DNA of 64,000 nt from Pegea sp. RAD2-039 (GCA_034620365.1 JAQGEQ010000232.1:558001-622000), one strand, 5' to 3'; shown: positions 12,401 to 27,100, counted from the stretch's first letter. Numbers and translations: made by a program. The notes: generated by a model not told the origin, from the letters alone.

Positions 12401-12826
12401 TTTTTTTGATAACTTTAATTTTTTTAGATAAATATTTTAAACATTTCTAAATTTGACAATTCAGAATTTACGTTGTAGCTTTTTTGGAAAAAAATTATTT
12501 AAGGAAATATCTTACAACCGTACTTTACACGTCAACATATTCAAATAACGAACTTCTGATGTAGAATGCGGAACATCACGAATTGGTTTGTTAGCTTCCG
12601 TTGTTACTTCAAAAATTGTGTAAACAAGTAATTCACTTATAGGTTACTAGAAAGCTCATCAAATTGATAAGGGAAAGTTAAAATTCTAATTATCAAAATA
12701 AGTTTACATGTTTTGATAACTGTTTATTATTTCTACAATTAAAAAACTAATCTAATTATTCTGTTAAACAACTTTAGATTCAATCTATTTTTTTATCAGT
12801 AATTTTATGCAGTAAAAATAGAGAAA
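9481..12826. other. Intergenic, upstream of the LDLRa/TSP1 gene
   Basis: AT-rich DNA without credible exons. The last few hundred bases must contain the promoter and 5'UTR of the receptor-like gene. A slightly less AT-rich patch at about 12510-12610 precedes it, but I recognise no specific element in it. Confidence 0.5.
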
Positions 12827-15800
12827 ATGTATCTCACTGTGTTTTATGTATTATTGCTTTTTAAATCTGTTTATCTGCTAAAGTTATCTCAGCTAAGATG
12901 GTAGGAATATTCTCTTCTCTTTGTAAGCAATTCTCATAAATAATCATTTTAGGTGTTACATTACAAGCAGTCAAAGTGGGTTAGATGGAGCTTGGCGTGA
13001 ATATAATGATAGCAAATCTATATGTTCAACTTGTGCAGAAGAAACAAAGTTATTTGTTGATGTGTAAGTTCACTTTCAAAAATTGTCATCTAAATTGTTG
13101 AATATTATTTCAAAACTCTGTACACAATTTGATTAACAAATTGAAGAAGTAATTTTAAATTGATATAAAATGTAAACTTGTAATGTTATTTTAATCACCA
13201 AAATTTGGTAATCTTTTTGAAGTATTATTTTTATCTAAAAGTTTTGAAATTAGTTTAGATTATAATTTTACTTTTTTTAAACGTCTTCATATATTTTTTA
13301 AACCAATAACTGCTTTATAATTATTAAAAAAATAACTTTATTAAACCACTGTGAGTAATACGAAGCTCATTCAGAAGTGATTATTACTTTTCTGTAGTTT
13401 ACTGAAGACTTATTGAAGTCAAGAAAAATTAAGTTTTAACAAAATACCAAAAATTTATTGATTAAATCTTAATTTCATAAAATTTCGTTTTTATTTTGAT
13501 AAAAGTCTAAATCTTTTGTAAATATTCTTCTTTATATAAAACATCTAGAAACAACCTACTTAATGTAATTTTTAATGCATAGTCATAATAATCGTAATGT
13601 AATTCTTAATCAAACAATTAATGATAAAGTTATTTATTATCAACAATTTTTAGAAATAATATTTTTTTTGACTATTTATGTAGATTTTATATAAAAATAA
13701 TATTAATCATGATTATACTTGTTTTTATTTTAACTTGTGATCTAATTTTCATTTACGTTTTAGTCTAGTAAGCAATCAGAAATATATTGAATGTTGTGAC
13801 AATAAAGAGTTCAAACAAGACTGCCCTAAAACAACCTGTGATATTAGCATAAGCTGTAAAAATGGTTAGTCTCTTTCTTATAATTCTACAAAAGATACTT
13901 AGTTACTCCTGATGATATTTTTCTTGTTATTAATCGGTTAAAATTCTTTTATTTTTTTATTGAAACGAAATTTTTTCAAATGAAATATCTGGATCACTAA
14001 TTTCTTATTTATTACCAAGTCAAGAGTTCTTACTGCAAAAGTAACTTTTGTGATGGTTATAATGATTGCGGAGATGGATCCGATGAGATTGCGATCAAAG
14101 ATACTTTATATCCTTCTGAATCTTGCTTTAGTTGCTCCAAAGGAACTTTTAAATGTCGAAACCCTAAAGACGTTAAAAACCCAAAAATTCAATGCTTCAA
14201 ACCAACCATGGTATCAACAGTTTTTGATTGATGATATGCTATTATTTTGCTTAATCTATATATTATAATAAATATTATCGGTTGACTATTAATGGTAATT
14301 AGTATTGCTCATTTATAAATTAATTTCAAAAGCGATAACTTGATCTTTTATACAAATTTTTAATAATGAATTACGGTTGAGTTGTTTCTCATAATCAATT
14401 ATTATTTTTTGGTTATGAAATTATGGCAACAGAAATTGAAGTACAAACAAATCTTATTGACGATAATTATTTTTATTTCTAAAATAATGAGATGATAAAC
14501 TTTGAAAATTAATTACCCCTGAAAGTTTAAAGAATGATATTAATCAAAATTTTTAATCAAAGTGTAATTACCAAATATTTTTTTTCAACCCATATATAAA
14601 TGATTTAAACAAATTACTACTGTACTATCAGCTGCACTAAATGTTTGACTAACCTCTATAAAAAATGCATAAAATTGGAAGTAATTAGACCTGATTAAAT
14701 TTGTTACGCCGTACAAAACAAAATTTTTCCATATTTTAGCTTAGCTTTAAGCTATATGCCAGCAATGAAGTTTTTGTATCTCTACTCTAAAAATTATCAC
14801 AAAAATTTTTGATTAAATAAAAATTAAAGTTAAAAGCAAAAGCTCATTGTTAAGCTTGTAGGTTTGTGATGGCAAAAAGGACTGCTTCACTGGCTCTGAC
14901 GAAGAAAATTGTCTTTATTATGGTGGACGATGCCCGGGTTTTTTATGTACTACATTTACAGAATGTATTGGAAAAACAAAAGTTAGTAGTTTAAAGAATA
15001 ACCAAAAATAATTGTTTATTTTTGTTATCAAAACTATTTTGTGTAATTGTAGGTTTGTGATGGAGTTAAAGACTGTTTAGATGGATCTGATGAAGAAGGA
15101 TGTTACACACAGGATAATTCTTGTAGTCATGAGAACTTGTTTACGTGTGACAACGGGGCTAGTAAAGTGGACAAGCCTTCTACGGATAGAAACCAGATTT
15201 TTTCTTGTGATCCACAAGTAGTCATCAACAGTAGAGTTTGTGATGGACAGTCTGATTGTGATAACGGAAAAGATGAAGTTTAAAAGATTAAAATAAAAGA
15301 ATTAAAGAGCTTAAGTTTCTTTTTTTCAGGAAAATTGTTTTAACTGGAGTGAGTGGACTTCTTGGAGTCATTGTCAATGTGATGAGGACACACATTTCTC
15401 TTCTAGAACACGTAGATGCTTTACTTTTCGCAAATTCTTTGAAAACCAAGAAGGTAAACAAAACTAATAACAGTTTTAATCTATATAAACATAATTAGAT
15501 ACAATTGAAATTGAATTCAATAAATTTTTTAAACACTAGTTAATAATTAGTACATAAAAAAAGATTAAATTGAACAAACAAACTATTCTTATCTTTAAAA
15601 TAGTTACAATTTATTATTACTTTTTATGATAAAAAGCTCACAGCTTTTTAGTAAGCTAATATTTACAGTGTAAGCAAACTTATTTAACTTTCAAATGATA
15701 AGTAACTACTGAATCAGAACACTTTAAGTTATTCATGAGAATTTTTCTTTTATTTATCTAACAATTTTAGATTAAAGAAATTGGTTTCACGTCGTCTGAC

Positions 15801-17914
15801 GTAAATTAACTTTTGTAATTCAAGATAAGATTTGTTTCAAGTATCAGATGCAAATGTTAATCTGAACAAACTATGTAATTGATTGCAGAAATGAACATTA
15901 TATCAATAATAGTTCTTACAGTATTTAAATTCATTTATTTCAAATGTAATTTTCTGCTTTTTTAAGCTTTTAATACAGTTTCAGTGGTTATGGTTTCTAA
16001 TAAGATTTTTAAAAGATATTTAAAAGTAATTTTTTAGGCTTTAATATTTATGATATATTTTATGGACGTTAAAGGTATCACTAAAGATTTAATTTATTTT
16101 TTAAGATAATATAAATTTGCTCGACTAAACATGAAATTTTCTGGATATTTTTAAAACTACTTGACTTCGGAAACCAGTTTTATACATTGTTTATGAGTAG
16201 ATTTCGATAATAATCTGATTTTCGATGAGTAAAACCAAAAATTTTAATTTTGTTTCAATTTTTGTGCTAAAAATATAAACACAGGAAGTCTCTAGTTCTT
16301 TTTATATATAAATTTACAATTTAATTAAGAGTTTACTAGAAAAATAATTTTGAAAAAAAACGTTTAATAGTGTTGACATCATTTTAATCAAAATAATTAA
16401 ATTTAATTTTACTTTTGAGTGTACATTTAAAAATAGGATTTTTCTGTTCAGCCAACATCAACAAATCTATAGTCAATTTATAACATATTCAATTTAGGTA
16501 AATGTTTTGGGTTAAGTAAAGAAACAATTCATAATTGTTCCTGTGAAACGACAGCTACAATTTCAATCACAAAAACACAGCAAAGTAAGCTTAAATAGGA
16601 TTACTTTAAAGCTAATTTAAAGCAGCTTAAAACTTTTTATTAATATCTGCATACATGAAGCTATTTCCAAATGACGAAAACAGGAATGTTACATTATTAA
16701 AATAGTTATAATTCCAGAAAATAAATATAAAAAAACGAAATCGAAAACTTTTACACTAAAATATAAACTTTTCAATTTTCAGATGACAATACAGCATCAA
16801 TATCAGACACAGTACTTACTGTAATCATTTTATCAGCAGTCATCATCATCATTATACTCTCTTGCTTAGTTTACATCATATACGTTGCTAGAATACGCGA
16901 GAAAGAACCCCAAGAAGTCCTTACTAATCTTCATCCAATTCAAATCGATCCTAAATATAGATCCAATTACTCTGCAGATAAGATATCTAATTTGTCATAC
17001 CCTCTCCAGTCATCAACGTACCCCTTTCATCCTATGGGATATGCAACTAATAAATCGAATACTAGTAGTCAGTATCCAACTTTAAACAATCGAAAACAAG
17101 ATCCTTTACCTCCTACACCAACAGATAGTATTTACGCCAGTATAGATGAGATTGATCCTTATGCTCAGACTCCCTTAGGTAATCGATCAATCTCTCTAGT
17201 ATCAATTGATCAAAGTGCAAATCCGCAAGCTGTAGTACGAACTCCTTATGATATTCCAAAAAGCTCTGGAGTGGATGTTCAAAGATCAAAAAAAGCAGGG
17301 AGTCGGTTAATTCGAGCAATCAGTAGAAAGGTGATTGGGAAGCAAATCTTGAGAAAGTCTCAGAGTACTGATCAGTTGAACCAAAGTTTTAAGTCCACAA
17401 GAAACAAGTTACTGAAATTTCATTTTGAATCTGATGTATCATTGAATGATGATCACAATCCAGGTTAGATCAAATATCTAATTTGTGATTATTAATTAAG
17501 TTTTTAATTTTTTCAGCTTCTAACTATATGTCAATGTGTGGAAGAGCGTCATCTAGCGACAGCTTTTCAGCTCCTTTTAAAAATGAAGTAATTCCCGGAC
17601 CCCCGTTGATTTCAGCACCTAAGCCAACAGGTGTTTTCAAAAGCTCATCAAAGTCTAAAAAGAATAAAAAAGAATTGAAAGATCATGCATCAGAGCAAGC
17701 TACAAGACACAATTATATTACTCAACTAAAAGATACTCAAAAGATCTACAAATCAAAGTCGTCTGTAGAAGATCGAACAAAATTCACTCCAGTTTACAGT
17801 AAAGTCATCCCAAAGAGTATGAGAAGAAAACTATCTTTCCAACATCCAAAACCAACTGCTGAAAGTTCATCTAATGATAGTTCAAACCCAAATAGTTGGT
17901 TTGTTTTAGAATAA
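12827..17914 (+). CDS. LDLRa-repeat and thrombospondin type 1 single-pass membrane protein
   Basis: Ten exons: 12827-12900, 12953-13063, 13764-13864, 14020-14210, 14862-14981, 15053-15277, 15330-15453, 16498-16584, 16783-17463 and 17517-17914. Phases agree throughout, giving 2112 nt and 703 aa. A hydrophobic N-terminus (MYLTVFYVLLLFKSVYLL) suits a signal peptide. A Cys-containing region (about 25-85) follows. Then come four LDL-receptor class A repeats (about 85-131, 134-176, 183-216 and 223-277), each with CDG..DC.(D/T/N).(S/K)DE-type calcium-binding ends, such as CDGYNDCGDGSDE. A thrombospondin type 1 repeat (279-331) has WSEWTSWSHC, RTRRC and C318, C329 and C331. The membrane helix is about 355-379. 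The remaining 324 residues are a cytoplasmic tail with tyrosines Y462 (IYASI), Y471 and Y500 (PYDIP) and a basic patch. There is no YWTD propeller or EGF module, so it is not a lipoprotein receptor of the LDLR family. I do not recognise an orthologue. Ligand and function are unknown. Exons 1-3 are less certain than the rest. Confidence 0.87.
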
Positions 17915-18135
17915 CATTTTGTTACCTACAAAAGGAGACAGAAAAAGATTTCTCTATCATTGGTCGATTTTCCACCTCTATTTTTTATCTTATGTACTTA
18001 TGTGGTCTTTTTCTTTTTAGATTTTAATTGGACCATTTACTTACATATAAATATAATATATTGATACAATAGAAGTACCTCAGGATGATTAAAAACCATC
18101 AAACTTCATGTGGTGAAAAAGCGAATTAATTTTAA
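17915..18135 (+). other. Probable 3'UTR of the LDLRa/TSP1 gene
   Basis: Follows the TAA at 17912-17914 and runs to the first clear AATAAA. Its composition is intermediate between the exons and the intergenic DNA beyond. Confidence 0.5.
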
Positions 18136-18141
18136 AATAAA
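18136..18141 (+). terminator. Candidate polyadenylation signal, LDLRa/TSP1 gene
   Basis: AATAAA 222 nt past the stop codon, the first canonical hexamer downstream. In DNA this AT-rich such hexamers are frequent by chance, so position is the only support. Confidence 0.4.
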
Positions 18142-21100
18142 ACCATCTCATTATGCTTATCAAAAAATATTTTCTTCTCAATTTTGTCAATTAAAATTAA
18201 AGAAAATTAATTTAAATTAAAAAATAAACTTTAAAAAACAAACAATTATTTTAATCAAATTTTTGAAATATTAGCAGTTATCTTTTATATTTTTTTACTC
18301 ATTCTTATTACAGCTTGCATAATAACACTCAGTCTGGCTTGATAATATTAAAAGCATGACATATAGATTATTCTTTTACATTAGTTATAGCTATCAAAGT
18401 ACTTTTTGATCGTATATGCTTTTGGTAAACTGAACAGTTGGTTTAGTTTTTGAATAACAAGCGATTTATTTTAAATATTTGAAAAACTAACTCATAACGC
18501 GGTTGTAATATCTTGTTTTCTTAGTGGCTACACTATAATGTTATTTTGATAATTAATCTCTTCAACTAAACTTTCATGCCTTTAAATAAGAATTATATTC
18601 TACAAATAAAACTTATGATTTCAAGTGCTTTTTACCGCAAATGATTATTTTTGTAATTTAAATTGAAATTCTGTGCATTATATACTCATAAAAAGGTTTG
18701 TTATATTTAAACTTTAATAAAGATAAACGGTTGTTTGGTTGTTTTTAATTAAATATGTTCAATCTGAAAAGAAATCACTTTATTAGGATGAGATAACTGA
18801 AAAAGAATTGACTGAAATTAAATGGTTAAAGACAAAAAGCTAATAAATGAAATTTAGAAATAAAATCAGAAAACAATTAATTTTTAATGAGCTGTAATTC
18901 AATAAAAAAAGTGATTAAATTAATATTTATTTGCGATTAATATTTCATATAATATTGAAGTAAAATTAAACCATTAAATTATATTTCATTTCCAATAATA
19001 AATGTTAGACATCTTTAATAAAATTTATTTAAATATTTGACGCTTTAGACTATTTTATAGAATGAAAAAATATGATGTAGAAAATATGAACGATTAACTC
19101 AGGAAATATTCTTTTTATTTTAGTAAAAACAAATTAATATTTGTTTATGTTATTTCATGTTGTAAGAAATAATAATACATAATTATTAATCAGCACAGTT
19201 ATTAAAAATATTTATAATTTTTTAATTTTTGAAGCTTGTAATTTTAAAAGCAAAAAAGTTACTATAAAAAAATACACGAAACCAACATTCAAAAGCTTTA
19301 CATTTTAATGTCATGATTTTAATCGAGTAAATTAAAAGTTATAAACGTGAACGTTTTAGTATTCTTTATAAATATGCCCCAAGGTAATTCAAACAATAAA
19401 TTGTATTTACTAAAAAAAATATTTATAAAGTAATTAGGCAGTATGCTTAAATTAAAAGTTCATAATTCAAATCGCTTAGATTATTATCAAATATTTTCCA
19501 CTTAAGTGAGATAAATCGTAAAAACGGAAATTGATGTAATTAAGGTTGATAATATTTAAAGCGGTGGAGGAATTATAACTGTAAGAAGTTTGATTTGCAA
19601 ATTTCGTGAAAGAATTTTAGTGCCGTATTTATTTTCAGTAGTTTTTTTGTATATAGTGAATCGCTGACGAAATTTAGAATGAAATCTTAGCTTATTTTCC
19701 TTTTTTTTTAAATTAAACATTTCAACAATTGCTGGTGGCCTTGTCAAGCTGTACCAGATTTCTTTTCTTCCGGTTTTGCACTCAAATCAACTCGACTTAA
19801 ACAAAAGTTTAGGTTGCCAGATGAATGTTAGCTCTACAGGAAATTTTCCGATCATCTTTATTTAATCTCCACAAAGTTGTTTTACTCTTTAACCTCTTAA
19901 AAAAAACTCTAATTGCTTAAGAGGATGTCAAATTTTACAAATTTTGTGATTCTTAGAGTTAAAAAAATAAACTTTTTTTTCTATAGTCTGAAATTGAGTG
20001 TAAACTAAATTAGTTAATAAGGTTGGATAAGCCGTGTTGGGCAGGTTTTGTTGGATAAAGTTGGCAAGACTAATCCAAAACTTTGTATTAGCGCCGATAA
20101 ATTTTGAAAATAGTTTCAGCGCAGACAACGTTACTAACAAATTTGTGTATTTTAAATTTGATCTATTTTAAGAGGTTTATAACCAGATCATCACATTAAA
20201 CAAATTTAAGCTTTTAAAAAACTTGTATAAAAGAATTTTCAAACGATTTATGGATGACAAAGTAAATTTTTGAGCTACTATACGTAATGAGAAACTAATT
20301 ATTACTGCCAGGGTTGGTGTTTTTCATAGATTGAAAATATGCTTACATTATTTTTAGTACCACTTTAAACAATGTTGTAAAAACATGTACAATCCTCATT
20401 ATAAACTGTTTTGATGTTTAAATTTCAAATTTATTTCTGAAAAATCTACTTTGAACTGGATTAGAAAAGTCTCAAAGAGTTTTACTAATAGACAGATCTA
20501 AATAAAAATTTAAGATAAAGTAAACAAAAGCAAAGTTGTTAATCAACTTCAAGCTCAGTTAATTCAAAGGTAGCTTCAAGCGTTAGTTTAAAGACATTTG
20601 TTTTTATAAAGTTTTTGTGATTTGTTGAAACTTAGAGATAATTCTACTTTATTCGGTTACCAGCCAACTTCAATTGAAAATTTAAACTAATTTTGGTTCT
20701 CACTTACATCATTTTGATTCGAGTATTTTATATTTCAGTTTCGAAACAGAGATGTAGTACATTGTTATAAGATTTGGTATAATCAGCTTGCTTAAACTAA
20801 TGAAAATCACTCAATCTTGCTTAAAACCAAATTTATAAATGCTGAAAGGTCGATAGTTTAATGCACAGAACATTTATTTATTTCAAAAATCTTCAACAGT
20901 ATCAAAGCCAACCAGAAATTAATCTTGTTATCCATTTTTACGTTAAATATCAGTATAAATACAAGAGCAAAGCGCAAAAACTTTATGAAAACAAGAAAGA
21001 TCAAAGCTTTTAAATGATTATAATAGTTGGTAAACTTTTATCTGCTCACTTTTAAGAGTCTAATTCAGCTACAATATCCTTGTAATCGAGAGCTAAATCC

Positions 21101-24100
21101 CGTCTTCTGGAACACTAGCTTAACCATAGTTATTTGGACTATAGAACAGTTTTCATGTGTCAACAACCAAACCTTGCAGTTATCTTGATAGTGTAGGCAT
21201 TTAAGAATTTTCATTTTTTCATCTAATTAACCGCTACAAGCATCATTTAAAGCTATTCAAGCATATCAGCTTCGCCCAATAAAAATGTGTTTTCATGTCT
21301 TTATCGGTCAGTAATTTCACTTAATAATAAAACTAGTAGCAGTAAAAGGCCGCTGATCAAGTTTTGTGAAATATTTTTCTATTTTTTTGAACAGACACTG
21401 GTATTGTTCGTTCACTGCCTTTAATCTAGCCTGCTAATTAAGCTGACTAAGGATTATGATTAATATTTACTTTTTGTTGTTTACATTCAGAGTGTTTTTG
21501 TATAAAAAAAGGTTTAAGTGGTTTTTGGCGAGTGACAAACAACAACAAGTTAACACAAAACTCTTTATTCAAAACTTATAGAATAAAATATAATAAATCT
21601 AAATTGACTTTAGTCAAAGATTATTTGATTTTCACAACTGTGTTTGTCATGAGACAGAAAATTAGACAAAGAAGTTTAAATGTGTTAAGATTTATTGCAA
21701 AAATAGACCTTTTTGCTCATTGCAAACATTTATGTCCGAATCTTTACCACAAAATACGGATCTTTATCTAAATAAGTAATTTTGTGTGTTTTTGAGACTA
21801 TTTCTGACAAAGCGTAGTACTGTGTGCATCTGAATAAACTCGGACAATTTTAATACGATCAAATCATTTGACTGATTGAAATATCTGTACAGCTTACAAC
21901 TTTATTAGCTCCGTGCGGAGATGTACAGTAAAGATTAGATATCTTGCTTCATTAGGTGTGGTCGATATTGACGTTTGTTGCTGACGAATTAAACCATCAT
22001 TAAATCATAGCTTTATAATGAGAACCATGTCACGGTTACAGATGAACGGAAGTCAAGTTGGAGCTTTTTAGTAATAACACTAACTTAACGACCGAAAAAA
22101 TTTTATTTGAATGTTTGTTAAGAGATTTTGATATTGTCTGCTGATGATTCGAAACAAAAGTCACTGAAGATAATTGTTTAATGATTTTAAACATATTCTT
22201 GTAATATTTTGCCAACGATTTTCAAACTGAATAATTTATTCTGTTAAATCTAAATTGTTTTTTCGATAAAAGCCTTTTTTTAACAAATTAATAGCAAGCA
22301 AAATCTTGTTATTTTAAGTTTAGCTCTTAGAATAGCATATAAACTGATTACTTTAGCCCTTAAGAGCAAAATTATCGGTAAACTTGATATTATTGAGTCT
22401 GTACAAACTTTCATAACTCTTTCTACTAGAGTAAAAAGTACTCAGTAGATATATTCAGATTAATTAGACTTCCTTAAAAGAATTAACTAATGAAGAAATT
22501 GTTATCATTATCAAATTGTCATGATTGAATTTTAGCTAAAGTTATAAAGAAAATTATTTCTCGAAGAAAACTAAAGCTAAGTTTTAAGGAAACCATCGTA
22601 GTTTTGCTTTGTGTCTGTGCCTATTTTCTACAGATACTAGTTTAAATCCTTTAATTTACTAGCTAATTGTGAATATTGAGTTGAATCTGTGGTTTGCTTT
22701 TGCTCTATTTTCATATTTATAAATGCTGAGATCGAAATAAGGTTTGTAGATAAAAAAGTTGCATCATGTGAAGATAACTCGGTGATAAGACAATTTTAGT
22801 TTAAACACTCGAATCTAGCAAATATGGAAATATGATTAAGAACGTCTGAAAACGTTGAAAGTTTTAACATGTACTTAGAATGATGTTCTTGGTTATATTC
22901 ATTCAAGTCTTATGTCAAATAGATTGTACATAAATCAATATATAACTATGTTAACAGTTTGAATATATAAAAGGATATTCAAAAATGTGAAAAAAAGATT
23001 AATAGTTATTTAATTACTTGAGTTAAAATGTTTCAAAACTATTTTTTAAGATCTAAAGTAAACCTAACTAAAAGCTTGCTAATTAACCAACCATTTGCTA
23101 GTCTTTAATTATAAATGTAAGTGAAAAATTACTTTTATTACTTACAATAAACTTAATTCTCTCACAGTAGAATAAAAGCATAAAGCAGAAAACTTTGTTC
23201 TTACCAGCTTCTACTAAAACAATAGTTTATTTTCAAATCATTTTATATATAGATTTATTAGACTTAAATTTTTGAAATAAATTGTCTAGGTTTAAAACAG
23301 CTATAATCGATATGGTTGTATGTTAACAAACGTTTATCACCTGATATACACCTACTATTTTATATACAACGGTACCCTCACATTTTCAGCTGTGTGATTA
23401 CTTTGTTCGATAGGTGAAGTTATTAACTTGTATTTTGTTTTCGCTTAACATTTACCACCAAATTGTGTAGGAAGTCTAGAAAATAAGTTCAGACTGCTAA
23501 TAAGAAAAAGGTTTTACTTATAAAACGTGAGCAAGTTATGTTTAAAACCGATCTAACAGCCTTGTCACAATCGAATAAAAAAATCTATTCACAATTGTAT
23601 TAAATGTTTTAAAGCACTTAGCATCGCCAAACATGAAATTTATATCTAATGATTAATTTTACTTTTAGAAAAAGTAATCTAAGTATTATGTTTATACGGT
23701 AGTATTCAATATAAACATTTCCTACTGTCAGTATGATACAATTGGTGTATTATGACTCGTATATTTATGTTTTATTCCTAAATAAATATTTACAAAATTA
23801 TTTAAAAAAGACAAAATTGTTTTCTGTTTAAAGCATTTTGAAAAGCATTTTGATATTGTATATCGTTATAAAATTTTACTGAAACGTAAGTTTTATAACC
23901 TAAATACAATTTTGAGTTCAAAAAATGAAATTCGTAAGACACTGACACTAAATTGGAATAAATATGACATCATGGGCGCTGTGAAAGTCGAAATTTCTTA
24001 TCAAGAATAATAAAATTGCAAATTTGAAATTGAGAAATAAATTTTAAGTATTTGAATGAATTTAAAATAGTGATGAAAGAAGAAAAGAATAAACTATTCA

Positions 24101-27100
24101 AAAATAACCCTTACAAATATGTTTGACCTCTTTACATTCACTATCATTTGTAATTTGTTTATATAGACTCCAGTATCAATTTGCAAAGGGCCAAATAATT
24201 GTCACTGTGTCATGCAAATTATGGTTAAACGGGCACACTTTAAGAGATATTTTCAAACTATATGACGTTTTTTACATTACGTCATATTTTCGTCTTTAAA
24301 ATCATGCTTTAGAAGCAACAAAAGAAAAAAAATGCTTTTGGTTGTAGTGACTGTTTGACGGGTAGAAAAGTAAAAAAAGCGTACAGATTAAATTTGCTGG
24401 CTTATTACAAGGTGTTAAACGTTTAGATATTTTTCTACTTTTATTTACTTTCACTAAAAGTTTGAGACGCTGTCTGCTTTTACAAAAGGCCTGAGGTACC
24501 GCGCTGTCGTCGTAGACAGAATTTAAATTGATATGTATTAGTTAGCTTCAACTTTTCAAAAGTACAATTGTAAATGATTTCATAATATTTTTTTTACTCT
24601 CTAAACTGTCTTGTCGTTTATTTAACAATTATTGTCTAGAACTTTGTTTTTATTCACTTTTAACTAAGAACAAAGATAGAACAAGTTCAAATTAATTTAG
24701 TGGTTAATTCAATATAAATAAACATTTTAAATTAAATAAGATATTTTTAGTTTTTTATTCAATAAGTTCTTTTCAACAATCAACAATTATTTGATAAAAT
24801 TTATTGATTCAAAAGAATTTGAAATATCAATTGATCTATTTATGTTTGGTTATTAATCGTTATGAAAGTTTATTTATTCACAGGGTTAGTCGTGTATGAA
24901 TATTTGATTATAACTTTAATAAAAACAGTCAAACTTTAATTATCAAACATGATTATGCAGCACAGCACAACTTTCATGTTTGATTTTTGTCTGATATTAT
25001 CAAAAATATCAGAAACAGTAGATTACATTTCAACTTATTAGAAAATTTTTACCTTGTATCAACCATCAACAATTTATTTTTAATTTTTAACATTTTTAGA
25101 CTATAACTGAAATTGTTTAAAGCATTTTTTACTTATACTCTTATTTAGAAATAAAAAGTGAAACTTTTATAGCTTGGTTTATTTGCAATAAAGTATATTC
25201 ACATACTTGTTAACAGCAATTTTGAAAAATAGTGTCATAAAAACACCTTTAAAATTCAAATGGCACTTAAAAAGCAAAATTGTAGCAATTGCTTTTCTTG
25301 TAATTTGTTTTTGTCAATTTTGAGGTTTCTTCTTTAGTTTCATATTTATTCCTTTCAGCTGCGGTTTTGTTAAAAAATATTCAAACAAATGTTGAACCAT
25401 TAAAATATTGAAACAAATAACAAACACTTTATCAAAGTCATTTAAATTATATACTAATTGTCATGAAATGAACTTCCAAACTTGTTTATCTCAAAAAAAG
25501 GAATTTAAACTCACTTTTTGACAAAATTGTTTTTTAATGCAAGTCAATGCGCTTTGCGTTTGATATATTTACTTTTTTAAAATATTGGAAGCAACAATTG
25601 ATAATTTGATGATTTATCCAAGAACATTTTACAAAAGTTGAAAACCAGCTTTGTAATTGGATAATTTCTAAATAATTTATTTGGTTATGAATTGTGTGAT
25701 TTAAAAAATCAAAAATAGTATACTGACAAAACGGAAAAGTATTTAAACTTATTTTTCATGAAAAAATATATGAGATAACAACTGTTTTTCAAGACTTTGA
25801 AAATGATTTTCAGCTTTCAAGTTTAAGTTAGTCTCTTACAAAGCTTTTTTGAGATAAGTTTTTGTTTATTTTAAATACTTTAAAACATACTATATTAGAA
25901 AACTTAATTATATAATTGATATTTTATCTATTAAAACTAAAATTTACTTTTTAATTGATAAAATTTATGATTTAAAATTATTTCATAACATTGAAAATAT
26001 TTTGTATATTATGTATCACAAAAAGTATTTTTATAATATGATATTTTAATAAATCATCTTATTTTATCTTTAAATGAAATTATTCACTTTTAAAAATTAC
26101 AAAATTAGAATATGCAGCATGTAAGGTATTTTAAACTTTATATTATTTGCCTACTATACTAGATAAAATAGATAATCGATTATTTAATTTTTACTTAGAT
26201 AGCAATAACAAAATCGATTAAGTATTATTCGATTAAAAACTAAAATACAGAATGGTTAAAGCTAAGCAAAATTTTACAGATTAAAATATAAAAACTTTGT
26301 TCTGACAGCGATTTTTAAAAAGGCGATAGAACAGCATAAAATTGTTTGATGCAATTTGTCACCAGAACAAATTTGATATACATGACTTCAAACTTATGAT
26401 TTTATCAAACTAACAACTGATTATTGATTAATATCAATTGAATATATAAAGTATAAATCGGAGCTTAAACCATAAAATAAAAATTTTCAGGATGTTAATA
26501 TAATCACCTAAAAATATTTGTTTAAGTTTATTTATCAATTTTCTGAACTTTAACCATTTTTTTTTGAGATATTAGCAACAGTTATTCAATTGAGTTCAAA
26601 TAACTTTAACTTTTACTTTGGAAGATATATTTAAAGAAATATTTTCGATGGATTGTAGAGGTTATTCTTTTATAATTTATAAACTTATAATTAAAATATT
26701 TGGAATTTTATGATAAAATCGCTTACTTATCATATCTTAAGCTCTAATGTTGACACAAAAAATACTTATTTAATAATTTTAGTATCTTTAAAATCTACGT
26801 CAAATTTCTAAAGAGTGAAAGAATAATTTTAGAAATGTCTTAAAAAGTCAATTAATAAAATAAAGTCAATCAAACAGTTTTTTGTTTTTCAAAACGCATT
26901 TGAAGCTTCTATTTTAACGTTTTTTTTTTATATGCATGATTTATTTTTGACGTTTTTAAACAGTTATAATTCGAATATTTTCACATAAACCATTAATTTA
27001 GATGATGGTAATCAGTTTTAACATAAAAAGATCAAAAAATTGGTTTTTAAGTTTAAAAGATTTTGAAAAAGTAAGTAATGAAAATGTATACAAAGTTAAT

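Noticed and set aside
22142..22170. Hammerhead-ribozyme-like CTGATGA followed by CGAAAC
   Set aside because: The two core boxes are only about 2 nt apart, so no stem II can form, and no flanking stems I or III are apparent.
23390..23413. Micro-exon between TTTTCAG and GTGAAG
   Set aside because: Splice-like ends alone are frequent in AT-rich DNA. There is no neighbouring exon to join.
24465..24520. Possible second SINE head (TGTCTGC and AAGGCCT blocks)
   Set aside because: Only two short blocks match the tRNA-Val head at 9401-9470, the B-box part is changed and no body sequence follows. Chance or a hairpin (CTGTCT..AGACAG) explains it.
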